A DNA stretch of 41,228 nt from JBMNQH01 sp050944035 (lineage in GTDB: Bacteria; Bacillota; Clostridia; Oscillospirales; Oscillospiraceae), in assembly GCA_050944035.1 (NCBI GenBank), contig JBMNQH010000013.1, positions 1 to 41,228 on the forward strand, written 5' to 3'. Shown here piece by piece: positions 40,652 to 41,228 of this stretch. The position numbers and the translations under genes were made by a program. Every line of letters starts with the position of its first letter. Positions within the stretch are counted from its first letter, which is position 1. Below the pieces are notes generated by a model. That model did no database searches. It was not told the origin of the DNA and was given only the letters and a program-made list of their open reading frames with translations.

Positions 40652-40762
40652 TGGTTCCTCCGTTCTCCGAAAAGGTTAAATCCACAAAACTTAGATGAAA
40701 TATACGACAACCACCTCCGAATTGCAAAGAAATTTAGTAAAAATGCAACATGTTCTATAGCC

Positions 40763-40821
40763 TTTATAGCATAGAAAAATTTGGCTGTCAATTGAATGAC
40801 AAAATTTTAAGATTTCTTAAG
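40763..40821 (-). promoter_or_regulatory. promoter and upstream direct repeat of array operon 3
   Basis: On the minus strand TTGACA (40791-40786), 17 bases, TATAAA (40768-40763) with TGC extension; upstream an exact direct repeat CTTAA-N5-CTTAA (40821-40817 and 40811-40807). The leader to the ATG is about 105 bases. The rest of 40822-40952 shows no convincing gene. Confidence 0.82.
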
Positions 40822-40952
40822 GATAAAGGAATGAATAGTTACTATCCTTTTCTGGGATCTGTATGCTATCCCAAAATACAGGGGTAGTAAAACTGCTATG
40901 AGGGGTTGCATCCGTGATTTGAGCGTTGGTCAGACCGTAGATCGAAGTCTGC

Positions 40953-40982
40953 TTGACAGAAACAGGGGTTATAGGATAAAAT
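40953..40982 (+). promoter_or_regulatory. promoter of the tRNA-Arg region
   Basis: TTGACA (40953-40958), 18 bases, TAAAAT (40977-40982), upstream of a decayed and then an intact tRNA-Arg gene. Confidence 0.65.
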
Positions 40983-41008
40983 AATACATTAGAGAGCAGA
41001 TCCAAAAT

Positions 41009-41112
41009 GCCCCCGTAGCTCAGCTGGATAGAGCGTGCGCCTCCTAAGGTTGCGTTACAACGGTCACCTTGGAAAAACTTCATACAGGATTCAAGTTCGA
41101 ATTTCTTCGGGC
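41009..41112 (+). pseudogene. decayed tRNA-Arg (CCU) copy
   Basis: GCCCCCGTAGCTCAGCTGGATAGAGC followed by an anticodon loop CTCCTAA reads as the 5' half of tRNA-Arg(CCU). After the anticodon loop the sequence departs (a run of about 40 unrelated bases), with only a T-loop-like AGTTCGAAT and a GGGC acceptor fragment near 41109 remaining. No proper anticodon or T stem can form. Confidence 0.7.
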
Positions 41113-41132
41113 TTAGTCATAAAACCAGCCAT

Positions 41133-41209
41133 GTCTCAGTAGCTCAGTTGGATAGAGCACACGCCTCCTAAGCGTGGGGTCGGAGGTTCAAATCCTCTCT
41201 GGGACGCCA
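41133..41209 (+). tRNA. tRNA-Arg (anticodon CCU)
   Basis: Full cloverleaf: acceptor GTCTCAG/CTGGGAC, D-arm GTAGCTCAGTTGGATAGAGC, anticodon loop CTCCTAA, T-loop TTCAAAT, encoded CCA at 41207-41209. Confidence 0.95.
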
Positions 41210-41228
41210 GCTAACAACGCCGAAAGCC

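Noticed and set aside
30412..40821. CRISPR-like or short tandem repeat array
   Set aside because: The repetition is of whole genes, promoters and terminators; there are no short direct repeats with regular spacers.
40817..41083. An 88-codon minus-strand frame at the right end
   Set aside because: It overlaps the tRNA promoter and the decayed tRNA and has no ribosome site or family resemblance.

Overview
The window looks like a chromosome segment of an anaerobic, low-to-mid-GC Firmicute, probably a gut clostridium of the Oscillospiraceae/Butyricicoccaceae type. The support is the ylxM-ffh-rpsP-khpA-rimM-trmD order, an indolepyruvate:ferredoxin oxidoreductase, an M-box riboswitch before mgtE, strong AGGAGG ribosome sites and clostridial phage genes. 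The assignment is inferred from gene content only.

Layout. (1) 1-4200, plus strand: part of a phage-derived module. Two copies of a sigma-70-like gene flank small hypothetical genes, a scaffold gene and a major capsid gene. No terminase, portal or integrase is visible. (2) 4341-4832, minus: five tRNA genes (Gly, Arg, His, Gln, Lys in transcription order) behind one strong promoter, with a shared terminator. (3) 4917-21883: housekeeping and metabolic genes. They are an Smr-domain protein, iorAB, a DUF1002 secreted protein, gapA (plus strand), an acidic coiled-coil protein, lgt with an M16 peptidase pair (YfmH/YfmF type), and a 2446-residue NdvB-like glycosyltransferase/glycoside phosphorylase. 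(4) 22092-28451, plus: ylxM, ffh, rpsP, khpA, rimM, trmD (with a C-terminal GNAT-like extension), rsmA and a eukaryotic-type hexokinase. (5) 28462-30335, minus: mgtE under an M-box magnesium riboswitch whose terminator and antiterminator can both be read in the sequence. (6) 30410-40821, minus: an accessory array of three parallel operons. (7) 40953-41209, plus: a promoter, a decayed tRNA-Arg copy and an intact tRNA-Arg(CCU).

Region 6 is the most interesting part. Each operon starts from a nearly identical promoter (TTGACA, 17 bp, TATAAA) with a 10-bp-spaced direct repeat just upstream, and ends in a hairpin terminator. Two operons begin with a secreted protein that has S-layer-homology repeats and a C-terminal zinc-dependent phospholipase C domain, in which all nine zinc ligands of the alpha-toxin/PLC family can be matched. 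The third begins with a 21-codon remnant of that gene: its first nine codons joined in frame to its last twelve. Downstream lie eight genes carrying ten copies of one exported, membrane-anchored or lipoprotein domain that I do not recognise; one gene is a three-domain fusion. Short remnants of the phospholipase gene's 3' end sit directly in front of three of these small genes. The array therefore appears to have grown by duplicating a 'phospholipase 3' end + small gene' unit and then losing most phospholipase copies. A secreted enzyme with a set of diverged surface-anchored partners (inhibitor/immunity-like or substrate-handling) is the working hypothesis; nothing in the sequence proves the partner role.
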